Source: Vibrio variabilis (GTDB lineage Bacteria; Pseudomonadota; Gammaproteobacteria; Enterobacterales; Vibrionaceae). Taken from it: a stretch of 64,000 nt of DNA. Below, piece after piece: positions 37,843 to 46,805 of this stretch (positions within the stretch are counted from its first letter, which is position 1; each line of letters begins with the position of its first letter). The notes beneath the pieces are model-generated. The model was not told the origin of the DNA, ran no database searches, and was given only the letters and a program-made list of their open reading frames with translations. The position numbers and the translations under genes are program-made. The stretch lies in assembly GCF_003263785.1 (NCBI RefSeq), contig NZ_JYJK01000085.1, positions 18,081 through 82,080 on the forward strand, in the 5' to 3' direction.

Positions 37843-38886
37843 GCTCGGTGATGACAGGCGTACAACTAATTGGTCATGGTGACTTAGACCAACTAGAACT
37901 TCGCAGCGACATTCCGCTACCTTCGCCAAACGCCGATGAGGTTTTGATTAAAGTGAGTGCAGCTGGCGTCAATAATACCGATATCAATACGCGAATCGGT
38001 TGGTACTCAAAAGGCGACAACGACAGTGAAGATGCCGGTTGGGCTGGCAATGCGCTGAGTTTGCCTCGTATTCAAGGTGCGGACGTGTGTGGACATATTG
38101 TCGCGGTAGGTTCAAATGTTGACGCAAGTCGGATCGGCGAACGCGTACTGATTGACCCATGTTTGCGTTACGTAGATGGTCAAAGGCTTGAGCATTTCTG
38201 GTACTTTGGCTCTGAATGCGATGGTGGATTTGCAGAATATACAACTGTAGATGCTCGTCAGGCTTACAGTGTAAATTCACGCTACACGGACATTGAGCTC
38301 GCCTCATTTCCATGTTCATACTCCACAGCTGAGAACATGCTGACACGTGCAAATGTTGCCTTAGGCGATGTCGTACTCGTCACTGGTGCCTCTGGTGGAG
38401 TTGGCTCTGCAGCGGTTCAGCTAGCCAAAGCGAGAGGCGCAACCGTTATTGCCGTGACAAGCGAATCTAAAGCAGAGGCACTGCTTGAGATTGGTGCGGA
38501 CAAGACGGTATCACGCGGTCAGAACTTAGTGGAAACGCTAGGCAATAACAGTGTTAATGTGGTGGTTGATCTTGTAGCGGGGTCACAATGGCCTGAGCTT
38601 CTAGAAGTTATGGCCCCAAAAGGACGCTACGCCGTCTCCGGTGCAATCGGAGGGCCTCTGGTTGAACTCGATGTTCGTACCCTTTATCTCAAGGATTTGT
38701 CATTCTTTGGCTGCACAGGGCTCGAAGATGAAGTGTTCCCGAATCTAATCAGCCGCATTGAAGGGGAGCAGATTAAGCCACTTGTCGGCAAAACATTTGA
38801 GCTTGCGGATATCAAACAGGCTCAAACTGAATTTGTTGAAAAAAAAACACATTGGTAAGATTGTTCTTAACGTAAGTACGTCTTAA
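37839..38886 (+). CDS. zinc-independent MDR oxidoreductase (quinone-oxidoreductase type; frameshift near the end)
   Basis: About 348 residues of the medium-chain dehydrogenase/reductase superfamily. The N-terminal GroES-like domain has GVNNTDINTRIGWYS and VCGHIVAVGSNVD. The NADPH-binding motif VTGASGGVGSAAVQLAKARG lies near residue 180. The protein ends prematurely in a run of nine A at 38839-38847. With eight A it reads VEKKHIGKIVLNVSTS and stops at 38886, the expected MDR ending. Such enzymes reduce quinones or enals. Coupling with a TetR repressor suggests induction by an electrophile or drug, which is inference. Confidence 0.78.
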
Positions 38887-38903
38887 TCGGATCTAAAAAA
38901 TGT

Positions 38904-38930
38904 GAGGGCGCTTCTGCGCCCTCTTTTATA
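38904..38930. terminator. bidirectional terminator between the MDR gene and lpdA
   Basis: Stem GAGGGCGC / GCGCCCTC with loop TTCT and T/A tracts on both sides. Confidence 0.85.
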
Positions 38931-38931
38931 A

Positions 38932-40341
38932 TTATTTCTTTCTAGCTGGAAGCATATCCGTCATAGAGCCTTCCACAACTTCAGCCGCAAAAGCAAACGT
39001 CTCGGCTAGCGTAGGGTGAGCATGAACCGTATGGGCAATATCTTTTGCTCGTCCGCCTAACTCAAGCACAGCTGTGGCTTCGTGAATCAATTCACCCGCG
39101 TTTTCACCGCAGATACCAGCACCAATAAGAGTCCCCGTTTCCTTATCAAACAGCGCTTTGGTCACACCATTAGTGGCATTGACACTCTGAGCACGTCCAC
39201 TTACTAGCCATGGAACCTTGCCCACGCTGTATTGCAAACCTTGCTCTTTGGCCTCTGTCTCGGTTAAACCGACCCAAGCAAGCTCTGGGTGTGTGTAAGC
39301 AACAGACGGAATGGCCGCAGGGCAGAACGTAGAATCCAAGCCAGCGATGTTTTCAGCTGCAACCTTGCCTTCATGAGTGGCTTTGTGTGCAAGCATGGGT
39401 CCATCGACAATATCGCCAATAGCATACACATGACCCACATTGGTTTGCATTCTGTCGTTAACTTTAACGCGCCCGTTCGCATCAAGTTCAACGCCCAGCT
39501 CATCTATACCAAGACGCTCAGTATTAGGCGTTCGACCTACTGCAATCAGCACTGCATCAAACAAGCTAGGTTCTGGGGCTTTTTTTCCTTCAAATGACAC
39601 CAAAATGCCATCTGATTGAGCGTCCATTTGGGTCACTAAAGTTTTGGTTAGTGTTCGATACGTTTTCTTAGTCGCACGTTGCAATGGTTGGACTAAGTCT
39701 TTGTCCGCGCTTGGAATAATGTGGTCTTGTGCTTCTACGATCGTAATGTCCGAACCAAGCGCTGCGTAAACTTGTGCCATTTCAAGTCCAATGATGCCGC
39801 CACCTACGATAAGCAAACGTTCTGGAATAGACTCCATTGCCAGAGCATCGGTTGAATCCCAGATACGCGGATCATTTGGCGCAATAGCCAGTGAGATCGA
39901 GTGCGATCCCGTCGCAACGATGGCGTGTTTAAACTCAACAATTTGATCGTTCTCACCCGTGACCGCGAGTGTATTGGTAGAGGTAAACTGTCCTTGCCCT
40001 TGAAGTCGCGTCACTTTGCGTGCTTTTGCTAGCCCAGCGATGCCTTTGGTGAGTTCGTTGATCTTTGACTGCTTGTGCTCACGTAGCGCCCCGAGGTCTA
40101 TTTGGGGCTCAGCAAAGGTTATCCCCATAGACTGACCCAGTTTCGCTTGCTCAATCAGTGATGTCGCGTGCAATAGCGCTTTGGAAGGGATACAGCCCAC
40201 ATTGACACACACGCCACCTAATGTGTCTCGACTTTCAATAATACACACTGACAAGCCCAAGTCAGCGGCTCGAAAGGCTGCGGTATATCCGCCGGGTCCA
40301 CCACCGAGTACTGCAACATCTACGTTGATAGATTCCGTCAT
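38932..40341 (-). CDS. lpdA: dihydrolipoyl dehydrogenase
   Basis: A 469-residue flavoprotein with all E3 hallmarks. The FAD-binding motif GGGPGGYTAAFRAADLG is near residue 12. The redox disulfide is in GGVCVNVGCIPSKALL (Cys 45 and 50). The NAD-binding GGGIIGLEMAQVYAALG is near residue 180, and the catalytic His-Glu pair is in HAHPTLAE near the C-terminus. E3 reoxidises lipoyl groups of 2-oxoacid dehydrogenases. No E1 or E2 genes are nearby, so this is a solitary E3, possibly a second copy beside the main chromosomal one. Frame and ends are intact. Confidence 0.85.
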   Translation of the reverse strand: MTESINVDVAVLGGGPGGYTAAFRAADLGLSVCIIESRDTLGGVCVNVGCIPSKALLHATSLIEQAKLGQSMGITFAEPQIDLGALREHKQSKINELTKGIAGLAKARKVTRLQGQGQFTSTNTLAVTGENDQIVEFKHAIVATGSHSISLAIAPNDPRIWDSTDALAMESIPERLLIVGGGIIGLEMAQVYAALGSDITIVEAQDHIIPSADKDLVQPLQRATKKTYRTLTKTLVTQMDAQSDGILVSFEGKKAPEPSLFDAVLIAVGRTPNTERLGIDELGVELDANGRVKVNDRMQTNVGHVYAIGDIVDGPMLAHKATHEGKVAAENIAGLDSTFCPAAIPSVAYTHPELAWVGLTETEAKEQGLQYSVGKVPWLVSGRAQSVNATNGVTKALFDKETGTLIGAGICGENAGELIHEATAVLELGGRAKDIAHTVHAHPTLAETFAFAAEVVEGSMTDMLPARKK

Positions 40342-40526
40342 GCTGTTTCTCCTTGAATATCTGGTTGGATTTACTGGAAATGTGCTAAGCGAGCACCAGT
40401 ATAGACTGGTTAAATGTCTGGGCAGTGTTAATTTTTGCTGCTAAGTGACCTAGGTTTCAAACTTCGCTTTATCTGTCATAAATAGGCGCTAGTATTAGCG
40501 CTCCCTTCCACAGCAAACGATTCAAA

Positions 40527-40889
40527 ATGCGAAACAAAGCACTCATCACAATTGCGGCGCTTGCCCTTTCTAGTTGTTCCTCCTATCAAATGAACCAATT
40601 AGGTTTTCGCTCATCTCCCGTAAATGTTTATCCAAACTACATGGACACGATTGAGCTTTGTGAAGTAGCAAATGGCTATCGTCCGAGCAACCAGACCATC
40701 GTTGCAGTAGGAAGCGAGCAATCAAAGCGAGGACTCACCCATGATCGCTGTGATGAGCTGGTAAAGGAGCTTTACTTTAGCCGCTTCATTAAGAGCATTA
40801 AGATCACTCACCCAGAAACGCCAACTGAGCCTGTTCCTACACCACTGCCAGCCAAACCGCTGCCAAAGCCCATTGCTAAGCCTCAATAG
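40527..40889 (+). CDS. small proline-rich lipoprotein
   Basis: A 120-residue protein with a lipoprotein signal: MRNKALITIAALALSSCSS, where the cysteine near residue 17 would be lipidated. The mature part has two further cysteines (ELCEVAN, HDRCDEL) and ends in a Pro/Lys-rich tail (PAKPLPKPIAKPQ) that could reach through the periplasm. The family is unknown to me. Its 3-prime end abuts a remnant of an antisense MFS transporter gene, so the tail may have been shaped by a deletion there. Confidence 0.6.
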   Translation: MRNKALITIAALALSSCSSYQMNQLGFRSSPVNVYPNYMDTIELCEVANGYRPSNQTIVAVGSEQSKRGLTHDRCDELVKELYFSRFIKSIKITHPETPTEPVPTPLPAKPLPKPIAKPQ

Positions 40890-41044
40890 CGCCGTCATCG
40901 ATGAACAAACCCAGATCACGACGGCCAAAAACGTTCCGTTTGTTCCCTGTTTGAGAGTGAATCATGCAACGCCATCAACATCATTCCCGATGCGATACCA
41001 TCAAACATCAACCCTAGTAGGTGTAGTCTCCTATTCTTTTCCAT
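40885..41044 (-). pseudogene. N-terminal remnant of an MFS transporter gene, divergent from soxR
   Basis: An ATG at 41044 with AGGAAG upstream opens MEKNRRLHLLGLMFDGIASG followed by MMLMAL. After a one-base shift near 40965 it continues as FTLKQGTNGTFLAVVIWVCS then SMTALL. This is a plausible first pair of helices of a major-facilitator pump. The similarity stops near 40885, where the lipoprotein gene ends on the other strand, so the remaining 350 or so residues are absent. A SoxR-controlled efflux pump divergent from soxR would be a natural arrangement, and here it seems lost by deletion. The identification is from sequence character only. Confidence 0.4.
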
Positions 41045-41056
41045 ACTGTTTCTTCC

Positions 41057-41104
41057 TTAACCTTGTGACTGATCTCAAGGTTAAAGGCTCAACTTAACTT
41101 TAGG
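41057..41104. promoter_or_regulatory. candidate SoxR operator region
   Basis: Two dyads lie between soxR and the MFS remnant: TTAACCTTG / CAAGGTTAA (41057-41084) and GCTCAACTTAACTTTAGG (41087-41104). The second matches the E. coli SoxR box CCTCAAGTTAACTTGAGG at 15 of 18 positions. A TATAAT at 41111-41116 suits the soxR promoter. Confidence 0.5.
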
Positions 41105-41139
41105 TAAAGCTATAATTACCTAAAAGATAAGGAGTATTT

Positions 41140-41571
41140 ATGGAGCTTTCCGTAGGACAAGTTGCAAAGCGTGCCGAAGTCGCCGTTTCTGCGCTGCACT
41201 TTTACGAGCAAAAAGGGATGATCACCAGTTGGCGCAATCAAGGCAATCAAAGACGGTATGACAGTTCGGTACTGAGGCGAATAGCAGTCATTAAAACGGG
41301 TCAACAATTGGGGCTTAGCTTGGAAGAAATCAAACAGGCGCTATCCAGTTTGCCGCTCAATCGAGCACCGAGTCAGGAAGAATGGCAACAGATGGGGCAA
41401 GATTGGCGAGCCTTACTGGATGAAAAGATTTGGTTGATGACAAAACTCAGAGATGAGCTCGGCGAATGTATTGGCTGTGGCTGCTTATCATTGTCTAAGT
41501 GTCGTCTGCGCAACCCACAAGATGCCTTGGCTGATACGTTAGGGAATGGCGCCACGCTATGGAAGCAGTAA
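41140..41571 (+). CDS. soxR: redox-sensitive transcriptional activator SoxR
   Basis: A 143-residue MerR-family protein. The N-terminal helix-turn-helix is LSVGQVAKRAEVAVSALHFY, followed by EQKGMITSWRNQGNQRRYD. The C-terminal iron-sulfur motif CIGCGCLSLSKC (C-x2-C-x-C-x5-C) would bind the [2Fe-2S] cluster that senses redox-cycling drugs or superoxide. No soxS is adjacent, as usual outside enterobacteria, where SoxR acts directly on efflux or oxidoreductase genes. The nearest divergent gene is only a remnant, so its remaining targets probably lie elsewhere. Frame intact. Confidence 0.9.
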   Translation: MELSVGQVAKRAEVAVSALHFYEQKGMITSWRNQGNQRRYDSSVLRRIAVIKTGQQLGLSLEEIKQALSSLPLNRAPSQEEWQQMGQDWRALLDEKIWLMTKLRDELGECIGCGCLSLSKCRLRNPQDALADTLGNGATLWKQ

Positions 41572-41626
41572 AAGTGAGACGCGCTTGACTGAATGGCGGG
41601 CGTCTCACACGCTCACCCTGATTGAG

Positions 41627-43300
41627 CTACACCAAGATATCTTCTTCTTTCAATTTAGGCGCGAAGGTAATGGTCTGTTTGTTAAAGCTAAAAGTAGCCG
41701 GACCGTGAGTGGAACGAGTCGTCACCTTCTCATCATCGAACTGAACAGTAACGCGGGTATGAGTTTGAACCACGGACTCTACGGTATTTAACTCAAGTTT
41801 CGCATACAGTTCGAGCTCGATGCGCTCTTTCTCTTCATTCAGTGCGTCTAATGCTCCGGTATCGGCACTATTTAGCGCCGCGAGTTCGGCATTTTGCTCG
41901 TCACTTCGACTCGATTTAGGGATTTTCTTAAGCTCAATCTCACGCCTGATTGCAATCATTTTACGCTCTTGTAGCTCTGTGTAGCGTTCTTGCAATTGCT
42001 CAAGCTTCTTAGCGTAATGCTCATAGTTAGCAAACGCTTGAATGTAGGTTGCTGTATCGCCCTCAACACCAAGATGATGGCATTGCACCTTCCCACCAAC
42101 TTTGGCTTCACCACCACTCAATGTGCCCTGCTTTTTGTTGCTACCTATCACCAACAAGTCGCCAGAGCAACGTATATCGTTGTTCAGACTATGCACAGTG
42201 AAGTGAATATCGCCCTTGGCGCTGATATCCGCAAACTGTGCGTAGTTAGCAACAACGTCTCCTCCAGACTCCAGTCGGCAAGATTTCTGTTCACCGTCAT
42301 CAACATTGTGACCGATAATGCCTTTCGCGACAGTAATATCGCCTTTCGCTTTTAGAAATGCCGATTCAACAAAACCGCCGACGGTGATAGTGCCAGTTGC
42401 AGTCACTTCCATGTTCGGCTCTACATTGCCAGAAATCACGACACTGCCTTTAAACTTAATGTGGCCGGTTGAGATATCGACATTACTTAGACAAAGCGCC
42501 TCGTCGATTTCAACACCGGAGGCTTTGATGATTGGCATACCTGACATCGTCGACAATAACGTGTTTGGGTTATCTGGAGAGAAACGTGTACCCGCGCCTG
42601 GTTTTAGAGGTAGGTCTTTTACTGGTCTTGGAGGAATAATAGCGCCCGTGACGGTATAGCCGTTTTCTCCAGATATCGCTGGAATACGTCGCATCACTTG
42701 TTCATTTTCGCCAACGGTGACGACAGCGCCCAAATCGCGCATATCGACTTTGCCGTTGGAACCCGCTTGTTGAGGTTTTAAGACTCGCTGCTTAGGGTCG
42801 GCAACCAGAGGAATGAACTGAGCATCTTTGCCTTCTTTTGGACGCTTACCTATCGCAACAGGCTGGGTGTACGTTTCGCCTTTTTTCAGCTGCTGACTAA
42901 GCAACAGTACTTTCTTAAGCGCTTTCTTATTCAGACCTTTCACAACTCGAGCAGTGGTTAAAGCGGAGATAATGTCATTCGGAGCTAAAGCTTCGCCGGC
43001 GTAAGCTCCGGTTACTTTAATGCTCGCCAGCATATCTTGCTCAGTGAGTACGACTTCTGCGGTTGCATTACGTATTTCAGCGAGCGTCAAACCTGAGAAT
43101 GCTTCCCCCTTTGCCGCTTGCGCCGATTTGATAAATTGGTTCACGGCACTGTCATCAACCCAGTAATCCTGTGCGTTGATTTCCTGCAGGGCATTGCCGA
43201 GTAAACTAAGCTCCAATGCCAAACCTTGCTCATACTCTTTTGGCAATTGAGCAATGACTTGTTGCTTATCCGAAGAGAGAGATAAAACGCTTTTCCACAT
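41627..43300 (-). CDS. DUF342 (FapA-like) domain protein
   Basis: A 557-residue protein with the DUF342 or flagellar-assembly-protein-A domain. Central repeats form a short beta-helix with recurring Gly/Val turns (IKFKGSVVISGNVEPNMEV, TGTITVGGFVESAFLKAKG, DITVAKGIIGHNV). After this a coiled coil at about residues 430-500 is rich in Glu, Leu and Arg. There is no signal peptide or membrane segment, so it is cytoplasmic. Vibrio relatives have been linked to polar localisation and flagellar or chemotaxis functions, but I cannot tell which applies here. It is a single-gene unit. Confidence 0.78.
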   Translation of the reverse strand: MWKSVLSLSSDKQQVIAQLPKEYEQGLALELSLLGNALQEINAQDYWVDDSAVNQFIKSAQAAKGEAFSGLTLAEIRNATAEVVLTEQDMLASIKVTGAYAGEALAPNDIISALTTARVVKGLNKKALKKVLLLSQQLKKGETYTQPVAIGKRPKEGKDAQFIPLVADPKQRVLKPQQAGSNGKVDMRDLGAVVTVGENEQVMRRIPAISGENGYTVTGAIIPPRPVKDLPLKPGAGTRFSPDNPNTLLSTMSGMPIIKASGVEIDEALCLSNVDISTGHIKFKGSVVISGNVEPNMEVTATGTITVGGFVESAFLKAKGDITVAKGIIGHNVDDGEQKSCRLESGGDVVANYAQFADISAKGDIHFTVHSLNNDIRCSGDLLVIGSNKKQGTLSGGEAKVGGKVQCHHLGVEGDTATYIQAFANYEHYAKKLEQLQERYTELQERKMIAIRREIELKKIPKSSRSDEQNAELAALNSADTGALDALNEEKERIELELYAKLELNTVESVVQTHTRVTVQFDDEKVTTRSTHGPATFSFNKQTITFAPKLKEEDILV

Positions 43301-43521
43301 GATTAACGACCACTTCCTTATGCGAACTCACGCTCGCCGTACATTGCTGCGAGTGTGATCATGCTTCAATAATTCATTCTATCTTAGTGAAGTCTCACTA
43401 CTGAGACTACCGTTATCAACAAAAACTACGGGAGTGCTCACGGTAAATTGTTCAAAACTTTGAACGGGATTCTAGAATAAAGTGCGGTATCGAATGGAGA
43501 TATAGAAGAGGTTTGATGCGA

Positions 43522-43534
43522 TTTACAGTGTAAA
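43522..43534. promoter_or_regulatory. parS2 centromere site
   Basis: TTTACAGTGTAAA, a perfect consensus match; first of four clustered copies. Confidence 0.85.
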
Positions 43535-43551
43535 AATAGGCAATGATAGAT

Positions 43552-43564
43552 TTTACACTGTAAA
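43552..43564. promoter_or_regulatory. parS2 centromere site
   Basis: TTTACACTGTAAA, a perfect consensus match; second of the cluster, 30 bp from the first. Confidence 0.85.
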
Positions 43565-43575
43565 CACTCATACCG

Positions 43576-43588
43576 TTTACAGTGTAAA
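43576..43588. promoter_or_regulatory. parS2 centromere site
   Basis: TTTACAGTGTAAA, a perfect consensus match; third of the cluster, 24 bp from the second. Confidence 0.85.
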
Positions 43589-43611
43589 TCTGGTGTACGA
43601 AGAAGCTAGGT

Positions 43612-45697
43612 CTATTTACACTGTAAAACAGACAACAGTTTAGAGAGTTCTTGACGAAATGCTTGCTCGGCTTGTTTCTTACCGGCAAAGCCAAAATACT
43701 CCGCCACCATTGTCCAGCTCCACTCTTGGATAACGACTGCCACAATAAGCGTGCTCACGTGTTCACCATTAAGTGACAATGCCAACGGTATGAGCGGCAT
43801 CAAGAAAGGCCGAACCGAGTTGAAACTGTTCCCTCCCCTTACATAGTTTGGTACCAAAGAGGAAACAGGGATAGACGACAGAGATTTAACCTCTGAGCTT
43901 TTAAGTAAAGAGAGCGCAAGCGATGGGTCGACATCCTGAGCATGCGTGCGAAGAGCAAAATGTAAGGAATCACCAAACTGATTGCGAGCTTCATCGATCC
44001 ATTCAACACTTTCTGAAGAGAGCGGGCAAATGAAAGTACTGCTGTAAGTGCCGCTTGCTTTGTCTTTCGCACTACCAATACGAACAGGTAAAAAACCGTT
44101 TGTTTTCCAGAAACGAACAAGCTCAGCTGTCGCGCCAAAATTTGTAGCGAGATAATCTACATTGCCTTTTGCCACCTGAGACAACGCAGTCAACATTTCG
44201 CTTCCTAGACCTTTACCTTGCAATAGTGGGTGGACAGCAATTCGCATCACACGAAGACACGATTGCAACGCAGCTGTGGATAATCCGAGGTGGTTTGATA
44301 ATTCCACAGGCACCAGATGGCCGGCGGGACGAGCTCGACCTAATTGAACACGTTCAATTAGATCGCGGTCTAACTGCCCTTCCCTGTTCACCAAAATACT
44401 ACCGACTACGATGTCGTCGTAACTCATGATATAGAGCTTCATGGTTTTACTGTTTAACAACCACATAAGGTCATTTGGCGACGTTTGGTAATGGGCATTA
44501 ACCAGTAAAGCGAAAGCCGCATCGAGACGCTCACGATTCAAAGACGCGCTCTTGGCATCGAAAGTCTCCCAAGTTAGTGCGTCGCGTCGAATCGGTTCTT
44601 TAACCATAGGTTCAGGCAATGCGCTGAGCTCTGCATTCAACAAGAACGTAGATGAAGCCCACGGCTCTAATAAATCATACTGGCTCCACCGAATTGGGGA
44701 GTCGAGGTGATAGTTCTTAGCGCCTTTCCGATTCTCAGTTAACCACGGAAGAAACTTAACACTAAAACCACGGCCACATCCTTCGTAACCATGGATGGTG
44801 GTGCTAATGACCATTCGATGATAGTGCTCCACCATTCTCTTTAGCATCGAGATAGGTAACGCAGCCGCTTCATCGACGAACAAAAAATCACAGTTTGGCT
44901 TGGTCTGTAACAGTTCGTCTGGCGCAATAAACTCGAGTGTTACGCTAGAAGCAGATAAGCTCTGTCCCTCCAGTTCCCTGTTAAAATGCGCGAGTGCTGA
45001 TACCACTGAGGATTTGCTTGGCGCGGTAATCAAAACGCGTAGAGGACGCTTTCCATTAAACCGAGCAGCAGCAATACCCAGCGCGCTGCTTTTCCCACGG
45101 CCGCGATCGGCGGTTAGAACAAGCGGGCGTTTTCTGTGTCCCGTGACAACATGATGAATAAGCTCTATCGCCTGCTCTTGCTGTTCAAATCGGTTAGTAG
45201 CGCTAGTTGATGAAAGCGATGCCAGACGGGTATCATCGTCTAAACAAAACAAACTCGGCTGTGCCACTTCTAAGCTACTTTCTTCAAGCGTTGGCAACTC
45301 TGAGATTGCACCGACAAGCCAAGGATGGAGCGAAGACTTTTCAGTGTGCAGCAAAATAAGCAACCCACCACCGACCAGAGTACCGAGCGCAGCATTAAAA
45401 CTGTTAGCGTCAAACTGTTCATCAATGGTGACCACTAACATCTGCGTATCTTGCCCTAAAAGGCGCTTACCTTGATTGGGGGAACATTTACAAGTCCGTC
45501 AATGTTTTCCGAACCTATATGGAATCGAGATTGCGGGGGAAAGTGCTCCACAACCAGGGCAAGCAAAGTTTGCTGCATTGTGACTCGCCTTTTAAGACCG
45601 TTACTGCGCGAACAAATTGGGTCTGAGCGAGCTGCTGCAGTTGAGTTATAGAGCTTAGCTGTGCATCAATACGAGAGGATAGAGAGTGATTTGCCAT
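43612..45697 (-). CDS. tmcA: tRNA(Met) cytidine acetyltransferase TmcA (two frameshifts near the N-terminus)
   Basis: About 696 residues after repair. The enzyme makes N4-acetylcytidine at the wobble base of elongator tRNA-Met, using acetyl-CoA and ATP. The helicase-like part has a Walker A (LTADRGRGKSSALGIAAARF) and a DEAA-type Walker B (DFLFVDEAAALPISML). The GNAT part has VMRIAVHPLLQGKGLGSEML. The uninterrupted frame starts only at MLVVTIDEQF, but upstream sequence gives TQLQQLAQTQFVRAVTVLKG, then MQQTLLALVVEHFPPQSRF and GKRLLGQDTQM in other frames. This places two missing bases near 45586 and 45484. I put the start at 45697 (MANHSLSSR). The last codons contain a parS2 site. Confidence 0.82.
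43615..43627. promoter_or_regulatory. parS2 centromere site overlapping the end of tmcA
   Basis: TTTACACTGTAAA, a perfect consensus match; it forms the last codons of tmcA, whose stop lies at 43612. Confidence 0.85.
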
Positions 45698-45734
45698 GGC
45701 GACGTCATTATTAGAAACCTTGGCCAATCTTAGC

Positions 45735-45764
45735 ACAAAAAAATACCCCGCTCTTGCGGGGCAT
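45735..45764 (-). terminator. terminator of parA2-parB2
   Basis: Minus-strand stem CCCCGC / GCGGGG with a 4-base loop, then seven T with one interruption. It lies 12 bp past the parB2 stop codon. Confidence 0.85.
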
Positions 45765-45775
45765 TGTTGTGGTAC

Positions 45776-46747
45776 TTATTGCAGCTTTTGCTTCAAAAAC
45801 TCTAGGATTTGTTCCATGGTCTGGTCATCGACCTTTTTCAGGTTAATCGCTAGGTTTGGCCCTTTGCGCGTATAGCTTGCACGGCCTTTAACTAAATCAA
45901 TCTTTGTCACTTTGGCACGTTTTGGCGGCGACAGTTCATGGATCCAGTTTTCTAGTGTTTCAGACACATCTTTGGTGATGCGAGCAACGCCCTGCGCCTG
46001 GCTCGTTTGCCAAACGTACCCTTCCGACTGCTGACAACGATCAATGAGTTTAATCTGGTTATCTTTATCGAGTTCACTAAACTGCTTGTGCAATCTAACA
46101 ATCGTCGGGCGCCCCAAGTCACTCACATTTGGATAGGCTTGAAGTAGCTCCAATGGTAAGTCTGCGGCCTTGAGAGCACCACTTACTAACGCTTCGCTGC
46201 ACTGGAACATTTTTGCCAATGCTTTTTGGTCTTCTGCTTCACCATTTTCGAGTTTAGCGAGCATTTCTTTGCCTTTTTCATAAAGTGAAAGAGGCTTATG
46301 AGCATTTGCGACATCAGAAAGGAACTTAGCGTGTTCAGAGTTAATGTTATCCGCAACGTAAATCAGAAACTCTTTTTGCGCCAAGATACATGACATTCGA
46401 CGGCGACTACCATCCAATACCTCGATGGTACCGTCGGCTTGACGGCGACCAACCGCTGGGTATTGCTGACCTTTGTCGCGCAATGTAGCTAATACATCTG
46501 ACAATGCATGCTCGTTTAAAAAAGATTGCTCACGCGCGTTTTCTTGGAAAACAAATGTTTTTGTTTCGACTTCATTTGCTGGCACGCGAACCAATTCAAA
46601 CGACACAAGTTCTTCACCTGCTACAGACAGTTCAATCACTTGTGCCTGCTCTTTTGCAGCGGTTTGTGCCTCTTGTGGTGTCGTTGCGCGGCGTTTATTT
46701 GCTTTACCAAATAGCTTGGCGTTTAATTCTGAAGTTTTAATTGCCAT
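45776..46747 (-). CDS. parB2: chromosome II partitioning protein ParB2
   Basis: A 323-residue ParB-family CTP-dependent DNA clamp. Residues 1-70 carry a basic N-terminus (AKLFGKANKRRATTPQEAQ) expected to contact ParA. The ParB/Srx nuclease-like domain with LDGSRRRMSCILAQK is near residues 110-125, and the helix-turn-helix region (LAKMFQCSEALVSGALKAAD) near 180-200. The C-terminal dimerisation domain is basic. It would load at the TTTACANTGTAAA sites nearby and spread along the flanking DNA. It is 58 bp downstream of parA2 and is followed by a terminator, giving a two-gene operon. Confidence 0.9.
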   Translation of the reverse strand: MAIKTSELNAKLFGKANKRRATTPQEAQTAAKEQAQVIELSVAGEELVSFELVRVPANEVETKTFVFQENAREQSFLNEHALSDVLATLRDKGQQYPAVGRRQADGTIEVLDGSRRRMSCILAQKEFLIYVADNINSEHAKFLSDVANAHKPLSLYEKGKEMLAKLENGEAEDQKALAKMFQCSEALVSGALKAADLPLELLQAYPNVSDLGRPTIVRLHKQFSELDKDNQIKLIDRCQQSEGYVWQTSQAQGVARITKDVSETLENWIHELSPPKRAKVTKIDLVKGRASYTRKGPNLAINLKKVDDQTMEQILEFLKQKLQ

Positions 46748-46805
46748 TTCTTACATTACCCTTGATTCAGTGAAGCCCAGTTGCTGTGCAATACTCTTTC
46801 TAACT

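Larger units (their letters stand above)
43301..43611. other. intergenic centromere region with clustered parS2 sites
   Basis: About 310 bp without a gene. It contains three complete parS2 palindromes, and a fourth starts at its right end over the tmcA stop codon. This is the densest parS2 cluster in the window, about 2 kb from parB2, so it is the likely main partition site. Confidence 0.75.

Noticed and set aside
40873..41097. 74-codon plus-strand frame between the lipoprotein and soxR genes
   Set aside because: It crosses the soxR promoter and operator region and has no ribosome site. The minus strand here reads as an MFS remnant instead.
43452..43745. 97-codon minus-strand frame across the parS2 cluster
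   Set aside because: Its sequence is a translation of the repeated parS2 palindromes (recurrent YSVNR/YTVNR) and overlaps the tmcA end in another frame.
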